Origin: Glycomyces terrestris | Lineage (GTDB): Bacteria; Actinomycetota; Actinomycetes; Mycobacteriales; Micromonosporaceae | Length of the DNA stretch: 64,000 nt | NCBI RefSeq assembly: GCF_003933745.1 | Contig: NZ_RSEB01000007.1 | Coordinates: 1 to 64,000, forward strand | Reading direction: 5' to 3' | Shown here: positions 7,561 to 14,749 of the stretch, piece after piece | Numbering within the stretch: the first letter of the stretch is position 1 | Layout of the letters: the number at the start of each line of letters is the position of its first letter | The notes under the pieces: model-generated | Database searches by the model: none | What the model saw: only the letters and a program-made list of their open reading frames with translations | What the model was told of the DNA's origin: nothing | Program-made: the position numbers and the translations under genes

Positions 7561-8313
7561 GTGGCCAAGGGGATCAGGACGGCGGTCACGGCCCGCCGGG
7601 CGGCCGCCATCGCGATCGCGGGCGCCGCGGCCGCGACGCTGTCGGCGTGCGGCGCGGGCCAGGTGACCCAGACCGACGTGAAGGTGAGCGCGATCGCCGG
7701 GGTGAACCTCGACGAGGGCGACCTCGCGCTGCGCGACCTCCAGGTCGAGTTCGACTCCGCCGAGGGCTACGCCGCCGGCGACGACGCCGCCCTGCGCGCG
7801 TGGATCGGCAACGAGGGCGACGACGAGGCCCGCCTCACCGGCGTGGTCGCGTACGCCAGCGAAGAGGACGCCCTCGCCGACGCCGACGAGACCCTCACCG
7901 ACACCTGGGCCGGCACCGTCACCCTCGTCAGCCCCGCCGCGCCCGTCGAGGAGACCCCCGCCGAGGACGCCACCCCGTCCGAGGGGACCTCCGAGAGCCC
8001 CGCCGGCGAGACGCCCTCCGAGGGCGAGAGCGAGTCCCCCGCGGCCGAGGAGCCCGAGTTCGAGGGCGACCCCGTCATCGACGTCGCCATCGCCCCCTCC
8101 GACTACGTGCGCCTCGACCAGGGCGTCGAGGACGGCGACTACCTCCTCGTCGAGGACCTCGCGGTCGACCTCCCGGTCGGCGGCCGGCTGTGGGTCAAGT
8201 TCGTCTTCGCCGACGGCACCGAGGCCCTCGCCGCCCTCCCCATCGGCCAGGACCTCACCGGCGACGAGGAGCGCGAATACTACGAGCCCGAGGAAGCGGC
8301 CGAAGGCCACTAA
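7561..8313 (+). CDS. Secreted lipoprotein, LpqE-like by position
   Basis: A 250-aa protein with a twin-basic hydrophobic N-terminus and the lipobox LSAC at about residues 28-31, so it should be exported and lipidated. A conserved-looking domain (residues 35-120) is followed by an acidic Pro/Ser/Glu linker repeating TPSEG and ESPA units, then a second beta-rich segment with LPVGGRLWVKFVFADG. M. tuberculosis lpqE is likewise divergent from carD, and the two-part fold resembles periplasmic metallochaperone-type lipoproteins, but no metal-binding Met/His motif is obvious here. Start is GTG with GGAGAGGA upstream. Confidence 0.72.
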   Translation: MAKGIRTAVTARRAAAIAIAGAAAATLSACGAGQVTQTDVKVSAIAGVNLDEGDLALRDLQVEFDSAEGYAAGDDAALRAWIGNEGDDEARLTGVVAYASEEDALADADETLTDTWAGTVTLVSPAAPVEETPAEDATPSEGTSESPAGETPSEGESESPAAEEPEFEGDPVIDVAIAPSDYVRLDQGVEDGDYLLVEDLAVDLPVGGRLWVKFVFADGTEALAALPIGQDLTGDEEREYYEPEEAAEGH

Positions 8314-8324
8314 GACGTCGCGTC

Positions 8325-8354
8325 GAGGCCCCGGTCCGCTCGGACCGGGGCCTC
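8325..8354. terminator. Hairpin between lipoprotein and exonuclease genes
   Basis: Perfect 14-bp stem GAGGCCCCGGTCCG and its complement with a 2-nt loop, located between two convergent genes. Confidence 0.75.
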
Positions 8355-8360
8355 GCCCGT

Positions 8361-9038
8361 TCACCGGCACAGCGGCCAGCGCCGCTCCACGGCCTCGTCG
8401 CGGCCCTTCCGCTTGAAGTACGCCTCCAGGCTCGCCGCGTCCTCCGCGTGCCACCGGATCTGCGACACGTGCAGCTCCTGCGGGGTCAGGTCGCCGACCT
8501 CCGGGTACAGCGCCCCGATCGCGCGCGCCAGCGCGACCGTCGCGGCCGCGTCGCCCGCCGCCGAGTGCGCCCCGTCGTGCACGACCCCGTAGTGCAGCGC
8601 CGTCGCCCCCAGGGTGCGCTTCCCGCGCCGGTACCGGTCGACGCGCTTGTCGAGCACCGACGGGTCGATGATCGACATCCGCTCCCACGCCGGCTGCTCG
8701 ATGCCGTGCCGCTCCAGCTCGTACGACAGGAGCGTGCAGTCGAACCCGGCCCGGTACGCCACCACCGGCGTGCCCGCGTCGACGGCCGCGCGCAGCGCCG
8801 CCGCGACCTCCGCGAGCGCCTCCGCCGCGGGCCGCCCCTCCGCCTTCACCTTCTCGTCGGTGATCCCGTGGACCTTCGTGGCGCCCGGCGGGATCGGCAC
8901 CCCCGGGTCGATCAGCCACGTCAGGTCGCCCGTGCCGGTCACCAAGGCCGCCTGCACGATCCGGTCCCGGTCGACGCCCACGCCCGTGGTCTCCGTGTCG
9001 AACCCCAGCAGGGGCCCCTCAAACCATCGCTCGCTCAT
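8361..9038 (-). CDS. DEDD-family 3'-5' exonuclease
   Basis: A 225-aa DnaQ-like exonuclease. ExoI is GFDTETTG near residue 13, ExoII is AYRAGFDCTLL near residue 95 (the usual HN is replaced by YR), and ExoIII is HSAAGDAAATVAL near residue 158, giving the D-E-D-D metal ligands plus the histidine of the DEDDh type. There is no polymerase or GIY-YIG domain, so it is a stand-alone nuclease for DNA repair or RNA processing. The start MSERWFEG is preferred because TACGGT ends 6 nt before it. It is divergent from recD2. Confidence 0.85.
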   Translation of the reverse strand: MSERWFEGPLLGFDTETTGVGVDRDRIVQAALVTGTGDLTWLIDPGVPIPPGATKVHGITDEKVKAEGRPAAEALAEVAAALRAAVDAGTPVVAYRAGFDCTLLSYELERHGIEQPAWERMSIIDPSVLDKRVDRYRRGKRTLGATALHYGVVHDGAHSAAGDAAATVALARAIGALYPEVGDLTPQELHVSQIRWHAEDAASLEAYFKRKGRDEAVERRWPLCR

Positions 9039-9044
9039 GTCCAC

Positions 9045-9050
9045 ACCGTA
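9045..9050 (-). promoter_or_regulatory. Probable -10 box of the exonuclease gene
   Basis: TACGGT on the minus strand ends 6 nt before the ATG at 9038; leaderless arrangement. Confidence 0.5.
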
Positions 9051-9156
9051 CCCGTGGCCACCGACAATCCCGCCGATGCGCTGCGGGGAGCGAGGAACCG
9101 CCACGAGCCGGGCAATGCCGACCCGGTGTTCGAAACGGACTGACGGACCCGCCGTC

Positions 9157-9162
9157 TACCGT
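9157..9162 (+). promoter_or_regulatory. Probable -10 box of recD2
   Basis: TACCGT ends 6 nt before the ATG at 9169 with no Shine-Dalgarno sequence between them. Confidence 0.5.
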
Positions 9163-9168
9163 TGCCGC

Positions 9169-11385
9169 ATGGCGGAGAACCGAGGGCCGGGGACGCCGGG
9201 CACCGTCCTGGAGGCGGTGCTCGAACGCGTCACGTACGCGAACGAGGAGACCGGGTACACGATCGCCCGCGCCAGCCCCGCGCGCGGCGGCGCCGACCTC
9301 GTCACCGTCGTCGGCCCGCTCCTCGGCGCCCAAGTGGGCGAGTCGCTCTCGCTCACCGGCCGCTGGTCCAGCCACCCCAAGTACGGCCGCCAGTTCGAGG
9401 TCTGGTCCTACCGGACCGTCCTCCCCGCCACCGTCCAGGGCATCGAGCGGTACCTCGGCTCCGGGCTCGTCAAGGGTGTCGGCCCCAAGACCGCCGCGAA
9501 GATCGTCGCCCACTTCGGCACCGACACCCTCGACGTCATCGACGCCGACGCCGCCCGCCTCATCGAGGTCCCCGGCCTGGGACCCAAGCGCACCAAGGCG
9601 ATCGCCGCCGCCTGGGAGGAGCAGCGCGCGATCAAGGAGGTCATGGTGTTCCTCCAGTCCGTCGAGGTCTCCACCTCCCTCGCCGTCCGCGTCTACAAGC
9701 AGTACGGCGACGCCTCCATCGGCGTCGTTAAGAACGAGCCCTACCGGCTCGCGAACGAGGTGTGGGGCATCGGGTTCAAGACCGCCGACGCCATCGCCCG
9801 CGCCGTCGGCATCCCCGAGGACTCGCCCGAGCGCATCAAGGCGGCCCTCCAGTACACGCTCTCGCAGGCCTCCGACTCCGGCCACTGCTTCCTGCCCGCC
9901 CCGAACCTCGTCGCCGACACCGTCGAACTCCTCGCGCTCCCCGCCGGGCCCGTCGCCGCCGCCCTCGCCGAACTCGCGGACGCCGGCGAGCGCGTCGTCG
10001 CCGACGACGTCCCCGCCGGCGACTCCACCGTGCCCGCCCGGTACCTCGCCCCGTTCTTCCACGCCGAGCGCGGCCTCGCCGCCGGGCTCCTCTCGCTCCT
10101 GCGCACGAGCGAGGACCGGCTCGGCGCCTTCCGCGGCGTCGACTGGGACAGGGCGTTCGCGTGGCTGCGCCGCCGCACCGACGCCGAACTCGCCCCCGAG
10201 CAGGCCGAGGCCGTGCGCCTGGCCCTCACCGAACGCGTCGCCGTCCTCACCGGCGGGCCCGGCTGCGGCAAGTCGTTCACCGTCGCGTCCATCGTGGCCC
10301 TCGCCCGCGCCAAGGGCGCCAAGGTCATGCTCGCGGCCCCCACCGGGCGCGCCGCCAAGCGCCTCGCCGAGCTCACCGGGTTCGAGGCCCGCACCCTCCA
10401 CCGGATGCTCGAACTGCGGCCCCGCGGCGACGCCGCCTACGACCGCGACAACCCCCTCGACGTCGACCTCCTCGTCGTCGACGAGTCCTCCATGCTCGAC
10501 ACGGTCCTCGCGAACAAGCTCGTCAAAGCCGTCCCGCCCGGCGCGCACCTGCTCCTCGTCGGCGACGTCGACCAGCTCCCCAGCGTCGGCGCCGGCGAAG
10601 TCCTCCGCGACCTCCTCGCCGCCGATGCGATCCCCCGCGTCCGCCTCACCCGGATCTTCCGGCAGGCCGCCGAGTCCGGCGTGGTCGCCAACGCCCACAA
10701 GGTCAACCGCGGCCAGTTCCCCGAACTCGACGGCTACGGCGACTTCTTCTGGTTCGCGTGCGACGACAACGACCTCGTCGCCGACCGGATCGTCGAGATC
10801 GTCGCCCGCCGCATCCCCGCCCGCTTCGGGCTCCACCCCGTCCGCGACGTCCAGGTCCTCACCCCCGTGCACCGCGGCGGCCCCGGCGCCGGGAACCTGA
10901 ACGCGCGCCTCCAGGAGGCCCTCACGCCCGCCCGCGACGGGCTCCCCGAACGCCGCCACGGCGGCCGCGTCTTCCGCGTCGGCGACAAGGTCGTCCAGAT
11001 CCGCAACGACTACCAGAAGGGGAAGGCCGGCGTGTTCAACGGCACCGTCGGCATCGTCCAGGGCATCGACCCCGTCGCCCAGACCCTCACCGTCCGCACC
11101 GACGAGGACGAGGACGTCGACTACGACTTCACCGAACTCGACGAGCTCCAGCACGCGTACGCGATCACCGTCCACCGCTCCCAGGGCTCCGAGTACCCCG
11201 CGGTCGTCGTGCCCGTGACCACGAGCGCGTGGACGATGCTCCAGCGCAACCTCGTGTACACCGCGATCACGCGCGCCAAGCGGCTCGTCGTCCTCGTCGG
11301 CTCCAAGCAGGCGCTCGCGGCCGCGGTGCGCACCGCGGGCACCGGGAAGCGCCACACCGGGCTCACGCACCGGCTCGCGGCCTGA
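9169..11385 (+). CDS. recD2: RecD2-type ATP-dependent DNA helicase
   Basis: A 738-aa superfamily 1B 5'-3' helicase of the RecD2/RecD-like class, the stand-alone form that lacks RecBC. Order: N-terminal OB-like domain (VLEAVLERVTYANEETGYTI), helix-hairpin-helix motifs GVGPKTAAKIV and VPGLGPKRTKAIA at residues 103-150, Walker A GGPGCGKSFT near residue 362, Walker B LLVVDESSMLD near 440, and C-terminal VHRSQGSEYP and YTAITRAK helicase motifs VI. The length matches the family. The real start MAENRGPG is inside a longer frame; the -10-like TACCGT just upstream decides it. Confidence 0.92.
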   Translation: MAENRGPGTPGTVLEAVLERVTYANEETGYTIARASPARGGADLVTVVGPLLGAQVGESLSLTGRWSSHPKYGRQFEVWSYRTVLPATVQGIERYLGSGLVKGVGPKTAAKIVAHFGTDTLDVIDADAARLIEVPGLGPKRTKAIAAAWEEQRAIKEVMVFLQSVEVSTSLAVRVYKQYGDASIGVVKNEPYRLANEVWGIGFKTADAIARAVGIPEDSPERIKAALQYTLSQASDSGHCFLPAPNLVADTVELLALPAGPVAAALAELADAGERVVADDVPAGDSTVPARYLAPFFHAERGLAAGLLSLLRTSEDRLGAFRGVDWDRAFAWLRRRTDAELAPEQAEAVRLALTERVAVLTGGPGCGKSFTVASIVALARAKGAKVMLAAPTGRAAKRLAELTGFEARTLHRMLELRPRGDAAYDRDNPLDVDLLVVDESSMLDTVLANKLVKAVPPGAHLLLVGDVDQLPSVGAGEVLRDLLAADAIPRVRLTRIFRQAAESGVVANAHKVNRGQFPELDGYGDFFWFACDDNDLVADRIVEIVARRIPARFGLHPVRDVQVLTPVHRGGPGAGNLNARLQEALTPARDGLPERRHGGRVFRVGDKVVQIRNDYQKGKAGVFNGTVGIVQGIDPVAQTLTVRTDEDEDVDYDFTELDELQHAYAITVHRSQGSEYPAVVVPVTTSAWTMLQRNLVYTAITRAKRLVVLVGSKQALAAAVRTAGTGKRHTGLTHRLAA

Positions 11386-11391
11386 CGGCCG

Positions 11392-11565
11392 CTAGTCCTC
11401 GCGGGGCGGCTCGATCGGCCGCTCGCCCTTCGCGGTCGGGTACACGACCCAGTACGGGGACCGCTCGTCCCGCTTGTACGAGCGCTGCGTCACCACGACC
11501 ATGAGCCCCACCAGGCCTCCGCCCACGACGAACAGGGCGAGCGCGACGGCGCTGGAGGCGTCCAC
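11392..11565 (-). CDS. Small single-pass membrane protein
   Basis: A 57-aa protein starting with GTG 2 bp after the yajQ stop codon. Residues 3-25 form one transmembrane helix (AVALALFVVGGGLVGLMVVV), followed by a basic then acidic cytoplasmic tail SPYWVVYPTAKGERPIEPP. It is almost certainly cotranslated with yajQ. Its stop lies 6 bp from the convergent recD2 stop. I do not recognise a family. Confidence 0.6.
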   Translation of the reverse strand: MDASSAVALALFVVGGGLVGLMVVVTQRSYKRDERSPYWVVYPTAKGERPIEPPRED

Positions 11566-11567
11566 CG

Positions 11568-12059
11568 CTAGCGGTAGTTCGTGAACTGGAGCGCGACCTC
11601 GAGGTCCTTGCCCTTGAGGAGCGCGATGACCTCCTGGAGGTCGTCGCGCTTCTTCCCGGTGACGCGCAGCTTGTCGCCCTGCACCTGCGGCTTCACGCCC
11701 TTGGGGCCCTCGTCGCGGATGATCTTCCCGATCTTCTTCGCGTCCTCGGTGGAGATCCCCTGCTTGAACGCGACGTCGATCTTCGTCTCCTTGCCGGACT
11801 GGCGCGGCTCGGACGCGTCCAGGGCCTTCAGGGAGATCCCGCGCTTGACGAGCTTCTCCCTGAGGACCTCCAGGGCCGCCTTCGCGCGGTCCTCGGTCTC
11901 GGCCGAGATCACGGCCGCCTCGTCGCCGCTGCGGTCGACCTTCGCGCCGGTCCCGCGGAAGTCGAACCTGGTCCCCAGCTCCCGCTGGGCCTGGTTGATC
12001 GCGTTGTCGAGCTCGGCGAGGTCGATCTCGGAGACGATGTCGAACGAGGCGTCGGCCAT
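11568..12059 (-). CDS. YajQ family nucleotide-binding protein
   Basis: A 163-aa YajQ/UPF0234 protein with the typical start [20 protein letters not shown], the repeat-like [11 protein letters not shown] strand, and the C-terminal [27 protein letters not shown] Xanthomonas member has been reported to bind cyclic di-GMP; others bind tRNA or nucleotides, so the ligand here is open. The start with GGAAGG upstream gives the standard family length. A GGDEF cyclase is encoded 11 kb away, which makes a c-di-GMP link possible but not shown. Confidence 0.9.
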   Translation of the reverse strand: MADASFDIVSEIDLAELDNAINQAQRELGTRFDFRGTGAKVDRSGDEAAVISAETEDRAKAALEVLREKLVKRGISLKALDASEPRQSGKETKIDVAFKQGISTEDAKKIGKIIRDEGPKGVKPQVQGDKLRVTGKKRDDLQEVIALLKGKDLEVALQFTNYR

Positions 12060-12228
12060 GGCGTCCGTCCTTCCAGTGTCGTAGGCAGCTCCGCGTCGGC
12101 ACCGCAGCGAAGCGGCACAGCACACGACGCGGGGGCGCGACCGCCAAGCTTAGTCCGGGCCCGCAGCCCCGCGCGCCCGCGCCCGGACCCGACGGCAGTG
12201 AACGCGGTCTCAACAGGGGACAACCCGC

Positions 12229-12259
12229 TTGCGCGCCCCCAGGGAGGGGACGCTATTCT
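12229..12259 (+). promoter_or_regulatory. Possible promoter of tRNA-Tyr
   Basis: TTGCGC at 12229-12234 and TATTCT at 12254-12259 with a 19-bp spacer would place the start about 13 nt before the mature tRNA. The long spacer makes this tentative. Confidence 0.35.
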
Positions 12260-12278
12260 TGCTCTCGCTACACGCCAC

Positions 12279-12363
12279 GGCAGGTTACCCAAGTGGCCAA
12301 AGGGAGCTGACTGTAAATCAGCCGTCATCGACTTCGCAGGTTCGAATCCTGCACCTGCCACCA
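12279..12363 (+). tRNA. tRNA-Tyr (GTA)
   Basis: The acceptor arm GGCAGGT pairs with ACCTGCC. The anticodon loop CTGTAAA carries GTA, the long variable arm is typical of tRNA-Tyr, and the T arm has GGTTCGAATCC. The 3' CCA is encoded (12361-12363). Confidence 0.97.
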
Positions 12364-12370
12364 GTAGCAC

Positions 12371-12401
12371 AAGGCCCGCCTCAGACGCTGAGGCGGGCCT
12401 T
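12371..12401 (+). terminator. Terminator of tRNA-Tyr
   Basis: 14-bp stem AAGGCCCGCCTCAG with its complement, loop ACG, ending in TT, 8 bp after the tRNA. Confidence 0.8.
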
Positions 12402-12535
12402 CCGCGTTCCCTGCCCGCGCGGCCGGGCGCGGCGAGCCGACGGCGTCCCGGACGCCGCCACCGCGGACTCTCCGGCCGCTGGAACCGGACCATGACCGGC
12501 CGGGCCCCGGCGCCTCCACGACCCCCGGCCGCCGC

Positions 12536-13738
12536 TCACACCTGCGCCGGCGCCGCCGCCCGCGGCAGCCACGCCGCCGTCTCCCAGCCGCCCTCCGGGC
12601 GCTCCTGCGCCCGCAGCTGCCCGCCGACCGCCTCCACGCGCTCCCGCAGCCCCACCAGGCCCAGGCCCGAACCCGACAGCGCCAGCGGCTCGCGGCCGAA
12701 CCGGCCCCGCGCCTGCCGGCCGTCGTCGCGCACCGACACCTCCATGCCGTGCCCGCCCGCCGCGGCCACGACTACCCGCACCCGCGTCGCCTCCCGGGCG
12801 TGCTTGCGCACGTTCGTCAGCGCCTCCCGCACCACCCGGTGCGCCGTCGCCGCGATCTCCGGCGCCACCGCGCCCGCCAGCTCCGGCGAGATGAAGCACG
12901 TCGCGTCCGTCCCCTCCCGGTTGAACCGCTCCACCAGGTCCTCGATCTGCGACAGGTCGCCCAGCGGGTTCACGCCCCCGCCCGCGTCGTCGTCGCGCAG
13001 CATCCGCACCATCCGCCGCATCGACGCCAGCGCCGCCAAGCCCGCCTCCTCGATGTCCGCGAACGACTTCCGCGGATCGGTCGCCGCGACCTGACCCGCC
13101 TGCGCCAGCACCACCATGCCCGTCACGTGGTGCGCCACGAAGTCGTGCATCTCCCGCGCCAGCTCCAGCCGCTCGGCCCGCCGCACCTCCTCCTGCGTCT
13201 CCTGCCGCAGCTTGTCCATCGACCGCAGGTACGCGCCGAACCCGATGACCGAGAGCATCGCCATGACGACCATGACCGTCCCGCCGACCGCCGACCCCGG
13301 GTACACGAACAGGCGCGCGCCGACCACCAGGATCGCCGCGCCGAGCGCGAACGCCACCCACCGGCCCGGCGCCGCGTCCCAGTGCCGCACCGCGAACAGC
13401 AGCAGCAGTCCCAGCGCCAGCAGCTCCGCCGACCCGACCCCGCGCGGCCCCTGGTCGTACACCATGTCGACCCCGGTCGCCACCAGCGACGCGACCGACG
13501 CGATCGCGATCCAGTGCTTGCGGCCCGGCCGGTACCAGACGTACACGCCGATCGCGAGCAGCGACGTCGCGCACTGCAACCACGCCACCCACGAGTGGTA
13601 GGGCGGCTTCTCGTCCGGGAGGTGCGAGGTCGTCTCCGCGACGAGGGTGACCAGGAGGACGGAGACGATGCCGATCTTGAGCAGGCGCATCAGCAGCCGG
13701 TTGAAGCGGCTCGACATCGGCCGCCTGGGAGCGTTCAT
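12536..13738 (-). CDS. NarL-group sensor histidine kinase
   Basis: A 400-aa membrane histidine kinase. About five to six transmembrane helices fill residues 15-185. The HisKA_3 dimerisation helix LELAREMHDFVAHHVTGMVV carries the phospho-accepting histidine near residue 220. The ATPase domain has REALTNVRKHA (N box) and SGSGLGLVGLRERV (G box) near the end. This class normally works with a LuxR-type response regulator, but none is encoded next to it. It is divergent from an ABC exporter operon that may be its target. TACCTT ends 7 nt before the ATG. Confidence 0.87.
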   Translation of the reverse strand: MNAPRRPMSSRFNRLLMRLLKIGIVSVLLVTLVAETTSHLPDEKPPYHSWVAWLQCATSLLAIGVYVWYRPGRKHWIAIASVASLVATGVDMVYDQGPRGVGSAELLALGLLLLFAVRHWDAAPGRWVAFALGAAILVVGARLFVYPGSAVGGTVMVVMAMLSVIGFGAYLRSMDKLRQETQEEVRRAERLELAREMHDFVAHHVTGMVVLAQAGQVAATDPRKSFADIEEAGLAALASMRRMVRMLRDDDAGGGVNPLGDLSQIEDLVERFNREGTDATCFISPELAGAVAPEIAATAHRVVREALTNVRKHAREATRVRVVVAAAGGHGMEVSVRDDGRQARGRFGREPLALSGSGLGLVGLRERVEAVGGQLRAQERPEGGWETAAWLPRAAAPAQV

Positions 13739-13745
13739 GCGCTCG

Positions 13746-13751
13746 AAGGTA
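13746..13751 (-). promoter_or_regulatory. Probable -10 box of the histidine kinase gene
   Basis: TACCTT on the minus strand ends 7 nt before the ATG at 13738; no ribosome site is seen. Confidence 0.45.
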
Positions 13752-13853
13752 ACCCGGATTCCGGCGTCCTCGGTCGAACGGCCGACCCGCGCCGCCCGAA
13801 ACCCGTCGCCGAGCCGAAGCAGGCCGCACCCGTCCCGGGCGACGCTGGACCGC

Positions 13854-13967
13854 ATGAACGGAATCCTGGAGATCGGCACCGCCCTGGGCCTCGTGCTCAC
13901 CGCCGTGTTCCTCATCGCGGGCGTCGCCCTGCCCTTCCTCCCCGACCAGCGAAAGGCCCGCCGATGA
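13854..13967 (+). CDS. 37-aa membrane peptide ahead of the ABC exporter
   Basis: An ORF of 37 codons, MNGILEIGTALGLVLTAVFL then a second hydrophobic stretch and a basic end DQRKARR, predicting one transmembrane helix. Its stop TGA overlaps the ATG of the ABC ATPase (ATGA at 13964-13967), and the ATPase has the same overlap with its permease, so the three are arranged as one coupled unit. There is no strong ribosome site. It could be a real small subunit or a leader ORF. Confidence 0.5.
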   Translation: MNGILEIGTALGLVLTAVFLIAGVALPFLPDQRKARR

Positions 13968-14749
13968 GACCCCCCATGCTCAGCGCCAGCTCCCTCGTCA
14001 AGCACTTCGGGACCGCGCCCGCGCTCGACGGCGTCGACTTCGCCGTCGCCCCGGGCGAATCGGTCGCCGTGACCGGGCCCAGCGGCTCCGGCAAGTCCAC
14101 GCTCCTGCACTGCCTCGCCGGGATCATCCGGCCCGACGCCGGCGAGGTGCGCCTCTACGACGAGCGCATCGACACGCTCTCCGAGCGGTCCCGCAGCCAC
14201 CTGCGGCGCACCCGGTTCGCGTTCCTGTTCCAGTTCGGGCAGCTCCTGCCCGAACTGCCCGCCGAGGAGAACGTCGCGCTGCCGCTCATGCTCGGCGGCA
14301 CGCCGCGGCGGGCCGCGCTCGGACCGGCCCGCGCGCAGCTCAAGCGGCTCGGCCTCGAAGGCAAGGAGGGGCGGCGCCCCGGGGAGCTGTCGGGCGGGGA
14401 GGCGCAGCGGGTCGCGCTCGCGCGGGCGCTCGTCGTCAACCCGGCGGTGGTGTTCGCGGACGAGCCGACCGGCGCGCTCGACCGGGCCACCGGCGACCAG
14501 GTGATGGGCGTCCTGCTCGACACGGTCGCCGAACTCGACGCGGCGCTCGTGGTCGTCACGCACGACCCGCGGATCGCGTCCCGGTGCACGCGCACGATCG
14601 AGATCCGGGACGGCCGCCTCAGCGGCGTCCCGCGGACCGGCGACGGCGCGAAGGACTTCGACGGGTTCGCCGACGCCGCGGCGCGGCGCCCTGTCATCGA
14701 CGGCGAGGGCCGGTTCGGGCCCGAACCGGTCGCGGAGGTGTGGCGATGA
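13964..14749 (+). CDS. ABC transporter ATP-binding protein, MacB/LolD type
   Basis: A 261-aa ATPase. Walker A GPSGSGKST is near residue 40, followed by a Q-loop in FLFQFGQLLPEL, the signature LSGGEAQR near 144, Walker B VVFADEP, and the H-loop VVVTHD. The C-terminus has a 30-residue extension beyond the core. It pairs with the FtsX-like permease that starts in its last codon. The family moves lipoproteins, peptides or antibiotics using mechanical force rather than classical import. A second ATG four codons in (13976) is an alternative start. Confidence 0.9.
   Translation: MRPPMLSASSLVKHFGTAPALDGVDFAVAPGESVAVTGPSGSGKSTLLHCLAGIIRPDAGEVRLYDERIDTLSERSRSHLRRTRFAFLFQFGQLLPELPAEENVALPLMLGGTPRRAALGPARAQLKRLGLEGKEGRRPGELSGGEAQRVALARALVVNPAVVFADEPTGALDRATGDQVMGVLLDTVAELDAALVVVTHDPRIASRCTRTIEIRDGRLSGVPRTGDGAKDFDGFADAAARRPVIDGEGRFGPEPVAEVWR

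Noticed and set aside
9019..11370. A 783-codon frame antisense to recD2
   Set aside because: Composition is dominated by Gly, Val, Asp and Glu from mirror codons; recD2 motifs are unmistakable on the other strand.
12279..12536. tRNA-Tyr as an integration site of a mobile element
   Set aside because: No repeat of the tRNA 3' end and no integrase gene is found in the window.
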